Positions 10,278-21,400 are shown, counted from the first letter of the stretch. The stretch: DNA of 46,197 nucleotides from Pluralibacter sp. (GCF_019237635.1 NZ_JAFAGS010000099.1:1-46197); one strand, 5' to 3'. Numbers and translations: made by a program. Notes: generated by a model not told the origin, from the letters alone.

Positions 10278-10314
10278 ATGTTAACTTTTAAGTTAACTTA
10301 ACTCAAGGGTTAAG
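10278..10314 (-). promoter_or_regulatory. Toxin-antitoxin promoter with two palindromic operators
   Basis: On the minus strand TTGAGT (10301-10306) and TAACAT (10278-10283) are 17 bases apart, a plausible sigma-70 promoter starting about a dozen bases before the toxin ATG. Two adjacent palindromes cover it: GTTAACTT-TT-AAGTTAAC at 10280-10297 and CTTAAC-N6-GTTAAG at 10297-10314. They share the half-site GTTAA, as expected for two operators bound by the HTH antitoxin. Confidence 0.72.
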
Positions 10315-10354
10315 TTTTCCATTTCAGAGAATAAGTGTCACGTCGTTTCCGGAC

Positions 10355-10373
10355 AAAAAACCGCTTAAAGCGG
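10355..10373 (-). terminator. Terminator after the DUF4239 gene
   Basis: On the minus strand a short CCGC/GCGG stem (up to 6 bp, CCGCTT/AAGCGG) is followed by six T residues. It sits between the DUF4239 stop and the toxin promoter, which suggests separate transcription units. The stem is short. Confidence 0.6.
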
Positions 10374-10399
10374 CGTTTTGCGTGATGGTTTCCAGATTT

Positions 10400-11185
10400 T
10401 CATTGTGGGTCCACGCCAGGAAGCCCTCCCGGCGGCAGTGATTCCGCCAGCGCCAGTAGGTTCTGCGGCTGGATGCGAATAATACCGCCGCGCGGGCTGT
10501 CAATATCGGCAATAAGCGCAAAGGCGACGGAAAAGACAATGGGCAACAGCCATGGAAACGTCGATTTTTTCAGCGCGTTGTTGCGAAAGCCAATCATCAC
10601 AATGCAGAACATCGCCAGGATAAACAGCAGCGCCCATGCGGAGCGCGGTATTCGGTTCCACCAGGCCGCCTGGGTATATCCGGCGGTGTTGAACACGTCG
10701 TTCATCCCGACGGTGACAATCTGCATGATGGGGGTCTGATGCGTTCTGGACTCCGTGCTGATAATTTTCCAGAGCTTTTCTTCAAGGGCATTCGTGTCAC
10801 GGTTTATTTTGTCGACATCATCAAGATGTCCTGCCTGGTAGAAAAGAATGCGCTGATCGAGGTAATTTCGTAGCAGTCGTTTTGCCAGTACGGATTCTTC
10901 TCCGGGGAGTAAATCCATACGTAACCACTCCGTGCCAATCGCATTTGCCTCTTCCTCTTCATAGTTTTTGCGCATGTCATAACGACTGACGGCCATAGAA
11001 AAGGTAAAACCGATAATCAACCCGAGAATACTCAGTACGGCGCCGAGCAGCAGCGAGTAATTATCGCCATCGGGTTCTTTATTGCGATAACGACGATACA
11101 ACAGTCGGGCAATCAAACCGGATACCCAAAACAGGAGCAGACAAACCACAAAGATGAGTACTGGGTAATCGGAAAGACGCAGCAT
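10400..11185 (-). CDS. DUF4239 (bestrophin-like domain) membrane protein
   Basis: This 261-residue protein has four likely membrane helices, at about residues 8-29, 44-65, 183-205 and 209-228, with a soluble middle of roughly 115 residues. The segment after helix 2 (RYDMRKNYEEEEANAIGTEWLRMDLLP) carries the E-x-x-A-N-x-I-G-T motif and LP turn typical of DUF4239 proteins, which are compared to bestrophin channels. Function is unknown. The start at 11185 is preceded by GGGA. It has its own downstream terminator. It lies where K-12 has only the serW tRNA, so it is probably acquired or differentially lost DNA. Family call is from motif recognition only. Confidence 0.78.
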   Translation of the reverse strand: MLRLSDYPVLIFVVCLLLFWVSGLIARLLYRRYRNKEPDGDNYSLLLGAVLSILGLIIGFTFSMAVSRYDMRKNYEEEEANAIGTEWLRMDLLPGEESVLAKRLLRNYLDQRILFYQAGHLDDVDKINRDTNALEEKLWKIISTESRTHQTPIMQIVTVGMNDVFNTAGYTQAAWWNRIPRSAWALLFILAMFCIVMIGFRNNALKKSTFPWLLPIVFSVAFALIADIDSPRGGIIRIQPQNLLALAESLPPGGLPGVDPQ

Positions 11186-11261
11186 AATATTCCCGTTTTA
11201 CAGAGAGATGGGGGGTATCTGTAATAACAGTCGGTGAACGGAAAGTTAGCAAGGCGGGAGT

Positions 11262-11296
11262 ATAAAAAAACTGCTCTGACGTGATGCAGAGCAGTT
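11262..11296 (-). terminator. infA intrinsic terminator
   Basis: On the minus strand a 10-bp stem (AACTGCTCTG / CAGAGCAGTT) with an 8-base loop runs into seven T residues. It lies about 55 bases beyond the infA stop. Confidence 0.92.
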
Positions 11297-11349
11297 AACA
11301 CCAAGTGATTCCCGGCAATGCAGCGCCAGGAATCTATTATCTGCGGAGA

Positions 11350-11571
<222 letters not shown>

Positions 11572-11809
11572 GTCCTCTGGGGTATCACTACCATAGTTTT
11601 GAACCGGCAAGATAATGCCGAAGTTCATCAAGTAAGTAAAGATTTACCCGTTTTCTTTCGCTCGTCCTTTTGATGCAGGCGAAATTCACAGGTTAAGGGA
11701 AGGCCGTTTTTGCGCATTACCCGAGGTTCACGCGAAAACACCGTATGACGCACCAAACGTATAGGGGAATTCCTGAAACGGCGGCAGGGCAACAGGCAGA
11801 AACGACTTC

Positions 11810-11845
11810 CGGCACAATTATATCATCCTGATGACCATTGTGCCG
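11810..11845. repeat. 9-bp inverted repeat downstream of aat
   Basis: CGGCACAAT and ATTGTGCCG flank 18 bases starting 8 bases past the aat stop. There is no T tract, so this may be a weak transcript-end or stability hairpin rather than a terminator. Confidence 0.45.
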
Positions 11846-11852
11846 AAAACAT

Positions 11853-12557
11853 TTATCGTTCAGGCGCAAACAGCGTACGGGGTACCCAGAAATGCAGGGG
11901 GAGGCGTTCGGTGCGTAGCTCATCAAGTGCGTCGAGATAATGTCGACGCGGCATTTCCACGGCTCCCAGTGAGGCGGTGTGGTCGTTTAACACCTGGCAG
12001 TCGATGAGTTTGCCGCCCTGGCGCATAAATTCGTCGCAGAACACCAGCAGCGCGGTTTTAGAGGCGTTTACCGCCCGGCTGAACATCGATTCTCCGCAGA
12101 ACAGGGTACCTTGCGCGACGCCGTACATGCCGCCGACAAGCTCAGTATCGCGCCAGACTTCAATCGAGTGCGCATGCCCCAGTTCGTGGAGACGATGATA
12201 GGCCAGCACAATGCTGTCGGTGATCCAGGTGCCTTCATCGCGATTGCCCGCGCAGCCTTCAATCACTTTTCCGAACGCGTGATTCAACGTGACACGGTAG
12301 GGCGAGGTTTTGTGAAACCGCATCATGCTGCGGCTAACGTGAAACGCATCCGGCCACAACACGGCGCGGGGATCGGGCGACCACCAGAGGATTGGGTCGC
12401 CGGGCGAGAACCACGGAAAAATACCGCGCTGATAGGCCATCAGCAACCGCGCGGGGCTGAGATCGCCGCCGAGAGCCAGCAGGCCATTGGGCTCGCGCAG
12501 GGCGCCCTCCGGCGATGGGAAGGCGATGGAGTGACGGGACAACTGGACCAGACGCAT
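11853..12557 (-). CDS. aat: Leucyl/phenylalanyl-tRNA-protein transferase
   Basis: Aat transfers Leu or Phe from tRNA to the N-terminus of proteins beginning with Lys or Arg, making N-degrons. These are read by ClpS and degraded by ClpAP, whose genes lie only a few kilobases away. The 234-residue length equals the E. coli enzyme, with conserved [20 protein letters not shown] near 50-69 and [19 protein letters not shown] in the GNAT-like core. The frame opens six codons earlier at 12575, but the family start [10 protein letters not shown] at 12557 has GGAG at good spacing. Confidence 0.96.
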   Translation of the reverse strand: MRLVQLSRHSIAFPSPEGALREPNGLLALGGDLSPARLLMAYQRGIFPWFSPGDPILWWSPDPRAVLWPDAFHVSRSMMRFHKTSPYRVTLNHAFGKVIEGCAGNRDEGTWITDSIVLAYHRLHELGHAHSIEVWRDTELVGGMYGVAQGTLFCGESMFSRAVNASKTALLVFCDEFMRQGGKLIDCQVLNDHTASLGAVEMPRRHYLDALDELRTERLPLHFWVPRTLFAPER

Positions 12558-12598
12558 ATACGACAACTCCTGCACGCCTATTAACGCTTCAATTCAAA

Positions 12599-12725
12599 TA
12601 TACACGTCATCCTTCAAGCTGCTTCTGCGTTGGCTACGCTCGCTCACCCCAGTCACAGAGTTATCTATGCGACTGGGGATTCTCGGGCTTGCTGCCTTGA
12701 TGCAACTTGAATGATTTTGTGTATT
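12599..12725. repeat. ERIC (enterobacterial repetitive intergenic consensus) element
   Basis: About 127 bases of imperfect palindrome lie in the aat-cydC gap. The core has CGCTCACCCCAGTCAC and GACTGGGGATTC, the two conserved blocks of ERIC, and the ends pair as TACAC...CATCCTTCAAGCTGC against GCAACTTGAATGAT...GTGTA. The length equals that of a full ERIC. It begins 7 bases past the cydC stop, so it would be transcribed in cydC read-through RNA and fold as a long hairpin. Confidence 0.9.
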
Positions 12726-12732
12726 GTAGCCT

Positions 12733-14454
12733 CTACAGACGCTGTCTGAACTGGTAATAACGCCCCTGTTTCTCCAGCAATTCAGCGTGATTACCATGCT
12801 CAATTATTTGTCCGTTGTCCATCACAATTATCTGATTAAAACGCGCCAGCCCGCGCAGGCGATGGGTGACCATTAGCAGCGTTTTATCGCGCATAACGTC
12901 AGCCATTAAATCAAGGATTTGCCGTTCGGTTGAGGCATCCAGCCCTTCGGTTGGCTCGTCGAGCAGCATCAGCGGCGCATCGTGCAGCAAAGCGCGGGCG
13001 ATTGCCAGTCGGCGGAGCTCGCCGCCGGAGAGCTGGCGGCCGCCTTCTCCCAGCCAGCTGTTGAGCCCGGCGTCCTCCAGCAGCTTCTCAAGGCCGGTAC
13101 GCATCAGCACGTTGGTCAACGCTTCATCGCTGGCGTCAGGCGATGCCAGCTGCAGGTTGTCGCGAAGCGTAGCGCTGAAAAGATGTACGCGCTGGGGCAC
13201 CACGCTCATGGCGCGACGCAACGTGGGTTCATCAAGGGAGGAGAGTGGGCTCTCGTTGAGCAACAGTTCGCCCTGCTGCGGGTCCCAGGCGCGGGTCAGC
13301 AGCTGCAGCAGCGTGGACTTCCCGCAGCCGGTGCGGCCGAGAATGGCGACGTGCTCACCTGCGGCAACCTGCAGGTTAATCGCGTTCAGCGCCGGTTGCG
13401 CCTGCGGCGAGTACGCAAAGGTTACATCGCGCAGCGTCAGGCTGACGTGGGTCGGCGTAACGGATGTGGTCTGCGGAAACTGCACTTCCGGCTGCTGTGC
13501 GGTAATTTGGGTAATGCGCAGCGCTGAGGCCATAACCTGACCGAGATGCTGAAACGCGCCGGTGACCGGCGCCAGCGCTTCAAAGGCGGCGAGAGCGCAA
13601 AAGACGAACAGGGCGATCAGGGCGCCAGGGCGTGTGTTGTCGCCAACGCCGCCTGCGGCCATCCACAGCATCGCGATGATGGCGATACCGCCAATCAGCA
13701 TCATCAGCGCCTGGGAGAGCGCGGTAAGCTCAGACTGGCGGCGCTGGGCTTCATGCCAGCTCAGCTCCGTCTGTTCCATCTGTTCGCGATAGCGGGTGGC
13801 GGCACCGAAAATCGACAGTTCGGCCTGACCGTGCAGCCACGCTGTCAACTGCTGACGATAGTGCCCGCGCAGCTGCGTCAGGCTTTCGCCGGTCGGTTTC
13901 CCGGCGCGATAAAACAGCGGCGGCAGCACAAACAGCGTCAGCAGCATGATGCCGCCAAGGGTCAGCGCCAGCGTGACGTCCAGGAAGCTCAGGCCGAAGG
14001 TCACTACCAGGATCACCACCAGCGCGCCGATAAGCGGAGAAATGACGCGCAGGTAGAGGTGATCAAGGGTATCAACATCCGCCACGACGCGGTTCAGCAG
14101 CTCGCCCTGACGAAAACGCGCCAGACCGGCGGGGGAGAGGGGCAGCAGCTTGCTGAAAGTGAAGACGCGCAGATGCTGGAGCACGCGGAAAGTGGCGTCA
14201 TGGCTGACCAGGCGTTCGAAATAGCGTCCGGCGGTACGGATGATGGCGGCGCCGCGAACGCCGGCTGCTGGCAGCATGTAGTTAAAGCTGTAGGCGCCGG
14301 CAAAACCGACCACGGCCGACGCGGACAAAAACCAACCAGAGAGCGTCAGCAATCCGATGCTGGCGAGCAGGGTCACGATCGCCAGCACGACGCCGAGCGA
14401 CAATAGCCATTTGTGGCGTTTATAGAGCGCCAGATAGGGGGCTAATACGCGCAT
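12733..14454 (-). CDS. cydC: CydC, subunit of the glutathione/cysteine ABC exporter
   Basis: The 573-residue half-transporter has six membrane helices followed by an ABC ATPase with Walker A GRTGCGKST near residue 375, LSGGELRR signature and LLDEPTEGLD Walker B. With CydD it forms the inner-membrane CydDC complex, implicated in thiol (glutathione, cysteine) export or haem handling and required for assembly of cytochrome bd oxidase. The ATG directly abuts the cydD stop with no gap, implying translational coupling. An ERIC element follows its stop. Confidence 0.97.
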   Translation of the reverse strand: MRVLAPYLALYKRHKWLLSLGVVLAIVTLLASIGLLTLSGWFLSASAVVGFAGAYSFNYMLPAAGVRGAAIIRTAGRYFERLVSHDATFRVLQHLRVFTFSKLLPLSPAGLARFRQGELLNRVVADVDTLDHLYLRVISPLIGALVVILVVTFGLSFLDVTLALTLGGIMLLTLFVLPPLFYRAGKPTGESLTQLRGHYRQQLTAWLHGQAELSIFGAATRYREQMEQTELSWHEAQRRQSELTALSQALMMLIGGIAIIAMLWMAAGGVGDNTRPGALIALFVFCALAAFEALAPVTGAFQHLGQVMASALRITQITAQQPEVQFPQTTSVTPTHVSLTLRDVTFAYSPQAQPALNAINLQVAAGEHVAILGRTGCGKSTLLQLLTRAWDPQQGELLLNESPLSSLDEPTLRRAMSVVPQRVHLFSATLRDNLQLASPDASDEALTNVLMRTGLEKLLEDAGLNSWLGEGGRQLSGGELRRLAIARALLHDAPLMLLDEPTEGLDASTERQILDLMADVMRDKTLLMVTHRLRGLARFNQIIVMDNGQIIEHGNHAELLEKQGRYYQFRQRL

Positions 14455-16221
14455 TTAAATCTCCTCCTGACGATGCGCCAGCAGGCGGGAAAAATGTCCC
14501 TGCGCTGCGGCCAACTGCTCATATGGCCCTTGTTCAACAATCTGTCCGTCGTGCATGACCCAAATCGCATCCCATGTCTGAAGATCTTCCAGTTGATGAG
14601 TCACCATCAGGGTGGTTTGCCGGGCTGAGGCCTCGGTCAACGCCTGCATGACCCGCTGCTCGCTGTGCGCGTCGAGGCTGGCGGCTGGCTCATCCAGCAG
14701 CAGCAGGCGACAGGGCGTCAGCAGCGCGCGGGCCACCGCGACGCGCTGAGCCTGACCGACCGACAGGCGGCTCGCCTGATCGCCAATCACGGTATCAATG
14801 CCTTGCGGTAGCTGGTCAACGAATTCGCTGACCCAGGCTCTGTCCAGCGCGCGTTGCAGCTGTACATCATCGGCGTCGGGAGCGGCGATCAGCACGTTTT
14901 CCCGTAGCGTAGCGGCTGGGAGTTGAGGGTTTTGTCCCACCCAGCTCAGCAGGCGACGCCAGCTTTCCGGGGTCAGGTCGCGCAATTCAACGCCGTTAAC
15001 GAGAAGCGAGCCGTCATAAGGCAGGAAGCCAGCCAGCGCGTTCAGCAGCGAGCTTTTGCCCGAGCCGCTTTGCCCAACCAGCACCGCGCGCTGGCCAGCC
15101 TCAAGGGTGAACGTCAGCGGGCCTGCCAGCGTATGTCCTTCCGGCGATTTCACGATAAGCGTATTCGCCTCCAGGGTGACCATGGCATTTTCGTCGGCCA
15201 TGATGTCACCCTGATGTGGTTGCGCCAGCGGCGCTTCCATAAAAGTCTTCAGACTGTCGGCCGCGCCAACGGCCTGGGCTTTGGCGTGATAGAAGGTGCC
15301 AAGGTCGCGCAGCGGCTGGAAAAACTCCGGGGCCAGAATCAGCGCCAGAAAGCCCGACAGCAGCGTCACGCTGGTGCCGTAATGACCAAAATTCAGCTCA
15401 CCGAGGTAGGAGAAGCCAAAATAGACCGCTACCAGGGCGATAGACAACGAGGTAAAGAATTCGAGCACGCCGGAGGAGAGAAATGCGAGGCGCAGAACTT
15501 CCATTGTGCGCTGGCGGAAATCCTCCGAAGCCTGGCGGATGTTCTCTGTTTCCGCAGTTCCCCTATCGAAGATACGCAGCGTCTCCATGCCACGCAGGCG
15601 GTCAAGGAAGTGGCCGCTTAAGCGCGCCAGCGCCTGGAAGTTACGGCGGTTGGCGTCAGCCGCGCCCATGCCAACCAGCGCCATAAAAATCGGTATTAGC
15701 GGCGCGGTGCCTAATAAGATCAGAGCAGCCGCCCAGTTGGAGGGAAAAATCGCCAGCACGATAAGCAACGGCACGCACGCCGCCAGCGCCATCTGTGGCA
15801 GATAGCGGGCATAGTAGTCATGCATGTCGTCAATTTGTTCCAGAATGAGCGTCGCCCAACTTCCCGCCGGTTTCCCCTGAATCCAGGCGGGCCCGGCCTG
15901 TTGCAGACGATCCAGTACCTGGCGGCGGATTTCAAAGCGGATGTGCTGTCCGGCATGGAAACCGACACGTTCACGCAGCCAGACCACCCAGGCGCGCAAA
16001 ACAAACACCAGCACCAGCAGGATAAATGGCATCAGTAGCGCTTCGCGCGGAATATTCTCCATGATCATATGGTGAAGAAGGCGAGCCATCATCCAGGCCT
16101 GCGCGACAATCAGCAGGCCGCTCACGACGCCGAGTCCGCGGGAGATTGCCAGCCAGCGGCGGGAAATAACGCTTTGCTGTTTTAACCAGCGGGTAAGCTC
16201 TTGTTGACGGGTTTTATTCAT
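14455..16221 (-). CDS. cydD: CydD, subunit of the glutathione/cysteine ABC exporter
   Basis: This 588-residue half-transporter partners CydC. It has an N-terminal six-helix membrane domain and a C-terminal ATPase with Walker A GQSGSGKSS near 380, signature LSVGQAQR and Walker B LLLLDEPAASLD. The signature is LSVGQ rather than LSGGQ, as in E. coli CydD. It is the first gene of the cydDC operon, downstream of trxB but separated from it by a terminator. Confidence 0.97.
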   Translation of the reverse strand: MNKTRQQELTRWLKQQSVISRRWLAISRGLGVVSGLLIVAQAWMMARLLHHMIMENIPREALLMPFILLVLVFVLRAWVVWLRERVGFHAGQHIRFEIRRQVLDRLQQAGPAWIQGKPAGSWATLILEQIDDMHDYYARYLPQMALAACVPLLIVLAIFPSNWAAALILLGTAPLIPIFMALVGMGAADANRRNFQALARLSGHFLDRLRGMETLRIFDRGTAETENIRQASEDFRQRTMEVLRLAFLSSGVLEFFTSLSIALVAVYFGFSYLGELNFGHYGTSVTLLSGFLALILAPEFFQPLRDLGTFYHAKAQAVGAADSLKTFMEAPLAQPHQGDIMADENAMVTLEANTLIVKSPEGHTLAGPLTFTLEAGQRAVLVGQSGSGKSSLLNALAGFLPYDGSLLVNGVELRDLTPESWRRLLSWVGQNPQLPAATLRENVLIAAPDADDVQLQRALDRAWVSEFVDQLPQGIDTVIGDQASRLSVGQAQRVAVARALLTPCRLLLLDEPAASLDAHSEQRVMQALTEASARQTTLMVTHQLEDLQTWDAIWVMHDGQIVEQGPYEQLAAAQGHFSRLLAHRQEEI

Positions 16222-16280
16222 TGCGTGCTTATGCAGGTTTCATATGAGTATATTAGGCCCGGCAATGTTACAACGTCGCA

Positions 16281-16310
16281 AAAATAAAGGCGACTTATCG
16301 TCGCCTTTTT
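16281..16310 (-). terminator. trxB terminator
   Basis: A 9-bp stem (AAAGGCGAC / GTCGCCTTT) with a 5-base loop has A/T-rich flanks on both sides. On the minus strand it ends trxB transcription before cydDC. Confidence 0.85.
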
Positions 16311-16335
16311 TACCTTTGTTACTGAGTTGTAATGA

Positions 16336-17852
<1,517 letters not shown>

Positions 17853-18347
17853 ATGGTAGATAGCAAGAAGCGCCCAGGCAAAGATCTCGACCGCATCGAT
17901 CGTAATATTTTGAACGAGTTGCAAAAGGATGGGCGTATTTCCAACGTCGAGCTTTCTAAGCGAGTGGGACTTTCTCCGACACCTTGCCTCGAGCGTGTGC
18001 GTCGGCTGGAAAGACAAGGGTTTATTCAGGGCTATACCGCGCTGCTGAACCCGCATTATCTGGATGCATCACTTCTGGTTTTTGTTGAGATTACTCTGAA
18101 TCGTGGCGCGCCGGATGTGTTTGAGCAATTTAACGCCGCTGTACAGAAACTTGAAGAAATTCAAGAATGTCATCTGGTTTCCGGTGATTTCGACTACCTG
18201 TTGAAAACCCGCGTACCGGATATGTCAGCGTACCGTAAGTTGTTGGGCGAGACCCTGTTGCGCCTGCCGGGCGTGAACGACACCCGTACCTACGTGGTTA
18301 TGGAAGAAGTCAAACAGAGTAATCGTCTGGTTATTAAGACTCGCTAA
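17853..18347 (+). CDS. lrp: Leucine-responsive regulatory protein Lrp
   Basis: Lrp is a global regulator of amino-acid metabolism, pili and transport genes; leucine modulates its octamer/hexadecamer state. The 164-residue protein is nearly residue-for-residue E. coli Lrp, with an N-terminal helix-turn-helix (NVELSKRVGLSPTPCLERVR near 34-53) and a C-terminal RAM/AsnC effector domain. The frame is open 17 codons further up, but the family start MVDSKKRPG at 17853 is clear. Known Lrp or leucine-regulated genes, such as serC-aroA, lie in the same window. Confidence 0.98.
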   Translation: MVDSKKRPGKDLDRIDRNILNELQKDGRISNVELSKRVGLSPTPCLERVRRLERQGFIQGYTALLNPHYLDASLLVFVEITLNRGAPDVFEQFNAAVQKLEEIQECHLVSGDFDYLLKTRVPDMSAYRKLLGETLLRLPGVNDTRTYVVMEEVKQSNRLVIKTR

Positions 18348-18387
18348 TACGGAACAGGTGCAAAATCAGCATAAGTTGATTACACTC

Positions 18388-18403
18388 CTGTTAATCCATA
18401 CAG
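18388..18403 (+). promoter_or_regulatory. LexA box upstream of ftsK
   Basis: CTGTTAATCCATACAG fits the SOS box consensus CTG-N10-CAG with an AT-rich centre. In E. coli ftsK is the SOS gene dinH, controlled by LexA from this same gap. The box directly abuts the lrp terminator hairpin. Confidence 0.88.
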
Positions 18404-18441
18404 CAACAGTGCCGGGGAGACCCGGCGCTGTTGTCCGTTTT
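18404..18441 (+). terminator. lrp terminator
   Basis: A 13-bp stem (CAACAGUGCCGGG with CCCGGCGCUGUUG, one G-U pair) with a GAGA loop is followed by a short T tract (TCCGTTTT). It separates lrp from ftsK. Confidence 0.82.
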
Positions 18442-18482
18442 AGCATCAGGCAGGAAAGCGCCTGGAACCTGGAGAGCCTTTC

Positions 18483-21400
18483 TTGAGCCAGGAATATACC
18501 GAAGACAAAGAAGTCACATTTACTAAGTTAAGCAGCGGGCGCCGACTTCTGGAGGCGTTACTGCTCTTATGCTCTCTTTTTGCCGTCTGGTTGATGGCCG
18601 CTCTGCTCAGCTTCAACCCTTCAGACCCCAGTTGGTCGCAGACCGCCTGGCATGAGCCTATTCACAATCTCTGCGGAGCGCCCGGCGCCTGGCTTGCTGA
18701 CACGCTGTTCTTTATTTTTGGCGTGATGGCGTACACCATTCCGGTGATCATTATCGGCGGCTGCTGGTTCGCATATCGCCACCGCGCCAGCGACGAGTAC
18801 GTCGACTATTTTGCCGTTTCACTGCGCCTGATTGGCGTGCTGGCGCTGATCCTGACCTCCTGCGGTCTGGCGGCCATCAACGCCGATGATATCTGGTATT
18901 TCGCTTCCGGCGGCGTCATTGGCAGCCTGTTGAGCACGGCGCTTCAGCCGATGCTGCACAGTAGCGGCGGCACAATTGCGCTGCTCTGCATTTGGGCCGC
19001 CGGGTTGACTCTGTTTACCGGCTGGTCATGGGTCAGCATCGCGGAAAAACTCGGCAGCCTGATCCTCAATATACTCACCTTCGCCAGCAACAGAACCCGT
19101 CGTGACGATACCTGGGTTGATGACGAAGAGTATGAGGACGACGAAGACGAGCAGGCGCCGCCGCGTAAAGAAGCGCGCCGTACGCGGATCCTGCGCGGCG
19201 CGCTGGCCCGCCGTAAGCGCATGGCCGAGAAGTTTATTAACCCGATGGGGCGTCAGACCGATGCGGCGCTGTTTTCCGGCAAACGCATGGACGACCCTGA
19301 CGACGAGGCGCTCTATGCCGCACAGGGGCAGTCTGCCGATCCGGACGATGTCTTGTTTTCCGGCCACAGTGCGACGCGCCAGCCGGAAGCTGACGACGTA
19401 TTGTTCTCAGGGCAAAGCGCAGCGCGTCCGGCGGCCTGGGATGAAAACGATCCGCTGCTTAACGGTCATTCAATAACCGGCGCTGTGACGGCCTCAGCGG
19501 CGACAGTCGCCGCGCTGCCGGGCGCTGCCGCATCGATTGCGCCAGCGATGCCTGCAGGCAGCGATGCTGAATTCATGCCGCCCGCGGTGGAATGGCAGCT
19601 GGTGCCAGGCCCGCAAACGGCTGAACCCGTCATTGCGCCGTCTCCGGACAACTGGCCGCCGCAGGTTCCTCCTGCGAAACCTGAATATGTACAGCCGGAA
19701 GCGTTCTGGCAGGAGCCGGAACCGTCAGTGTACCAGGCCGAGCCGCCGACGTATCAGCCGGAACCGGTTTACCAGCCTGAGCCGGAATATCCGTTGCATC
19801 AGGAGCCCGTTTTTGCGCAGCCGGTAGCGCCGGAGATGCCGGAGCCAGAACCTGTGGAAGAGGTTAAGCCGCAGCGTCCGCCGCTCTACTATTTCGAAGA
19901 AGTGGAAGAAAAACGCGCGCGTGAGCGTGAACAACTGGCGGCCTGGTATCAGCCCGTGCCGGAACCCGTTGCGCCGTCTGTCGTCCCCGCCATTGACCCG
20001 ACAACCGTGGTTGCGCCAGCGGCGGCCAGCGTGAAGCAGGCTGCGGGCGCTGCTGCAATAGCGGCCGCGGCATCCGCGCCGCTGTTTAGCCCGGCTGACG
20101 GTCCGCGCGCCCAGGTGAAAGAGGGGATTGGTCCTCAGTTGCCGCGTCCGAACCGCGTGCGCGTGCCGACGCGTCGCGAGCTGGCTTCCGCCTCTTTTGG
20201 CATCAAAATACCGTCGCAGCGTATGGCGGAAGAGCGCGCACGCGAAGCGGATCGTCATCAGCACTATTCTGATGAGTTTATCAGCGATGAAGAGGCCGAA
20301 GCGCAGCAGCAGGATGAACTGGCTCGCCAGTTTGCCGCTACTCAGCACCAGCGTTACGGCGAGGAATATGAAGACGATGCGGTGACGGACGACGAAGATT
20401 CGGCGGAACAGGCTGAGCTGGCGCGTCAGTTTGCCGCCCAGCAGCAGGCGCGTTATGCCGGAGAACAGCCGGATGGCGCCAACCCGTTCTCGCTGGCGGA
20501 TTTTGAATTCTCGCCGATGCAAACGCTGGTAGACGACGGTCCGAAAGCGCCGCTCTTTACCCCGAGCGTGACGCCGCAGGAGCCGCCGGTGCAGCAGTAT
20601 GCCCAGCAGGCACATCCGCAGCACGTACAGCAGCCCGCGTATCAGCCACCGCCGCAACAGCAGTCTGCGCCGCAGCCGCAGGAGAGCCTGATTCATCCGC
20701 TGTTGATGCGTAACGGCGATTCGCGTCCGCTGAATAAGCCGACGACGCCGCTGCCGTCGCTGGATCTGTTAACGCCGCCGCCGACGGAAATCGAGCCGGT
20801 CGATACCTTCGCGCTGGAGCAGATGGCGCGGCTGGTGGAAGCGCGCCTGGCGGATTTCCGCATTAAAGCGGATGTCGTTAACTATTCACCGGGGCCGGTC
20901 ATCACCCGTTTCGAACTGAATCTGGCGCCGGGGGTGAAAGCCGCCCGTATTTCCAACCTCTCTCGCGACCTTGCCCGTTCGCTTTCCACTGTCGCTGTTC
21001 GCGTGGTGGAGGTTATCCCGGGCAAACCGTACGTCGGGCTGGAACTGCCGAACAAAAAACGCCAGACCGTTTATCTGCGAGAAGTGCTGGACTGCGTGAA
21101 GTTCCGCGAAAGTCCGTCGCCGCTGACCGTGGTGCTGGGGAAAGATATCGCCGGCGACCCGGTGATTGCCGATTTGGCGAAAATGCCCCACCTGCTGGTA
21201 GCCGGTACCACCGGTTCCGGTAAGTCGGTCGGCGTCAACGCCATGATCCTCAGTATGCTCTATAAAGCGCAGCCGGAAGACGTGCGTTTCATCATGATCG
21301 ACCCGAAAATGCTGGAGCTTTCCGTCTATGAAGGCATTCCGCATCTGCTGACGGAAGTTGTCACCGATATGAAGGACGCCGCCAACGCCCTGCGCTGGAG

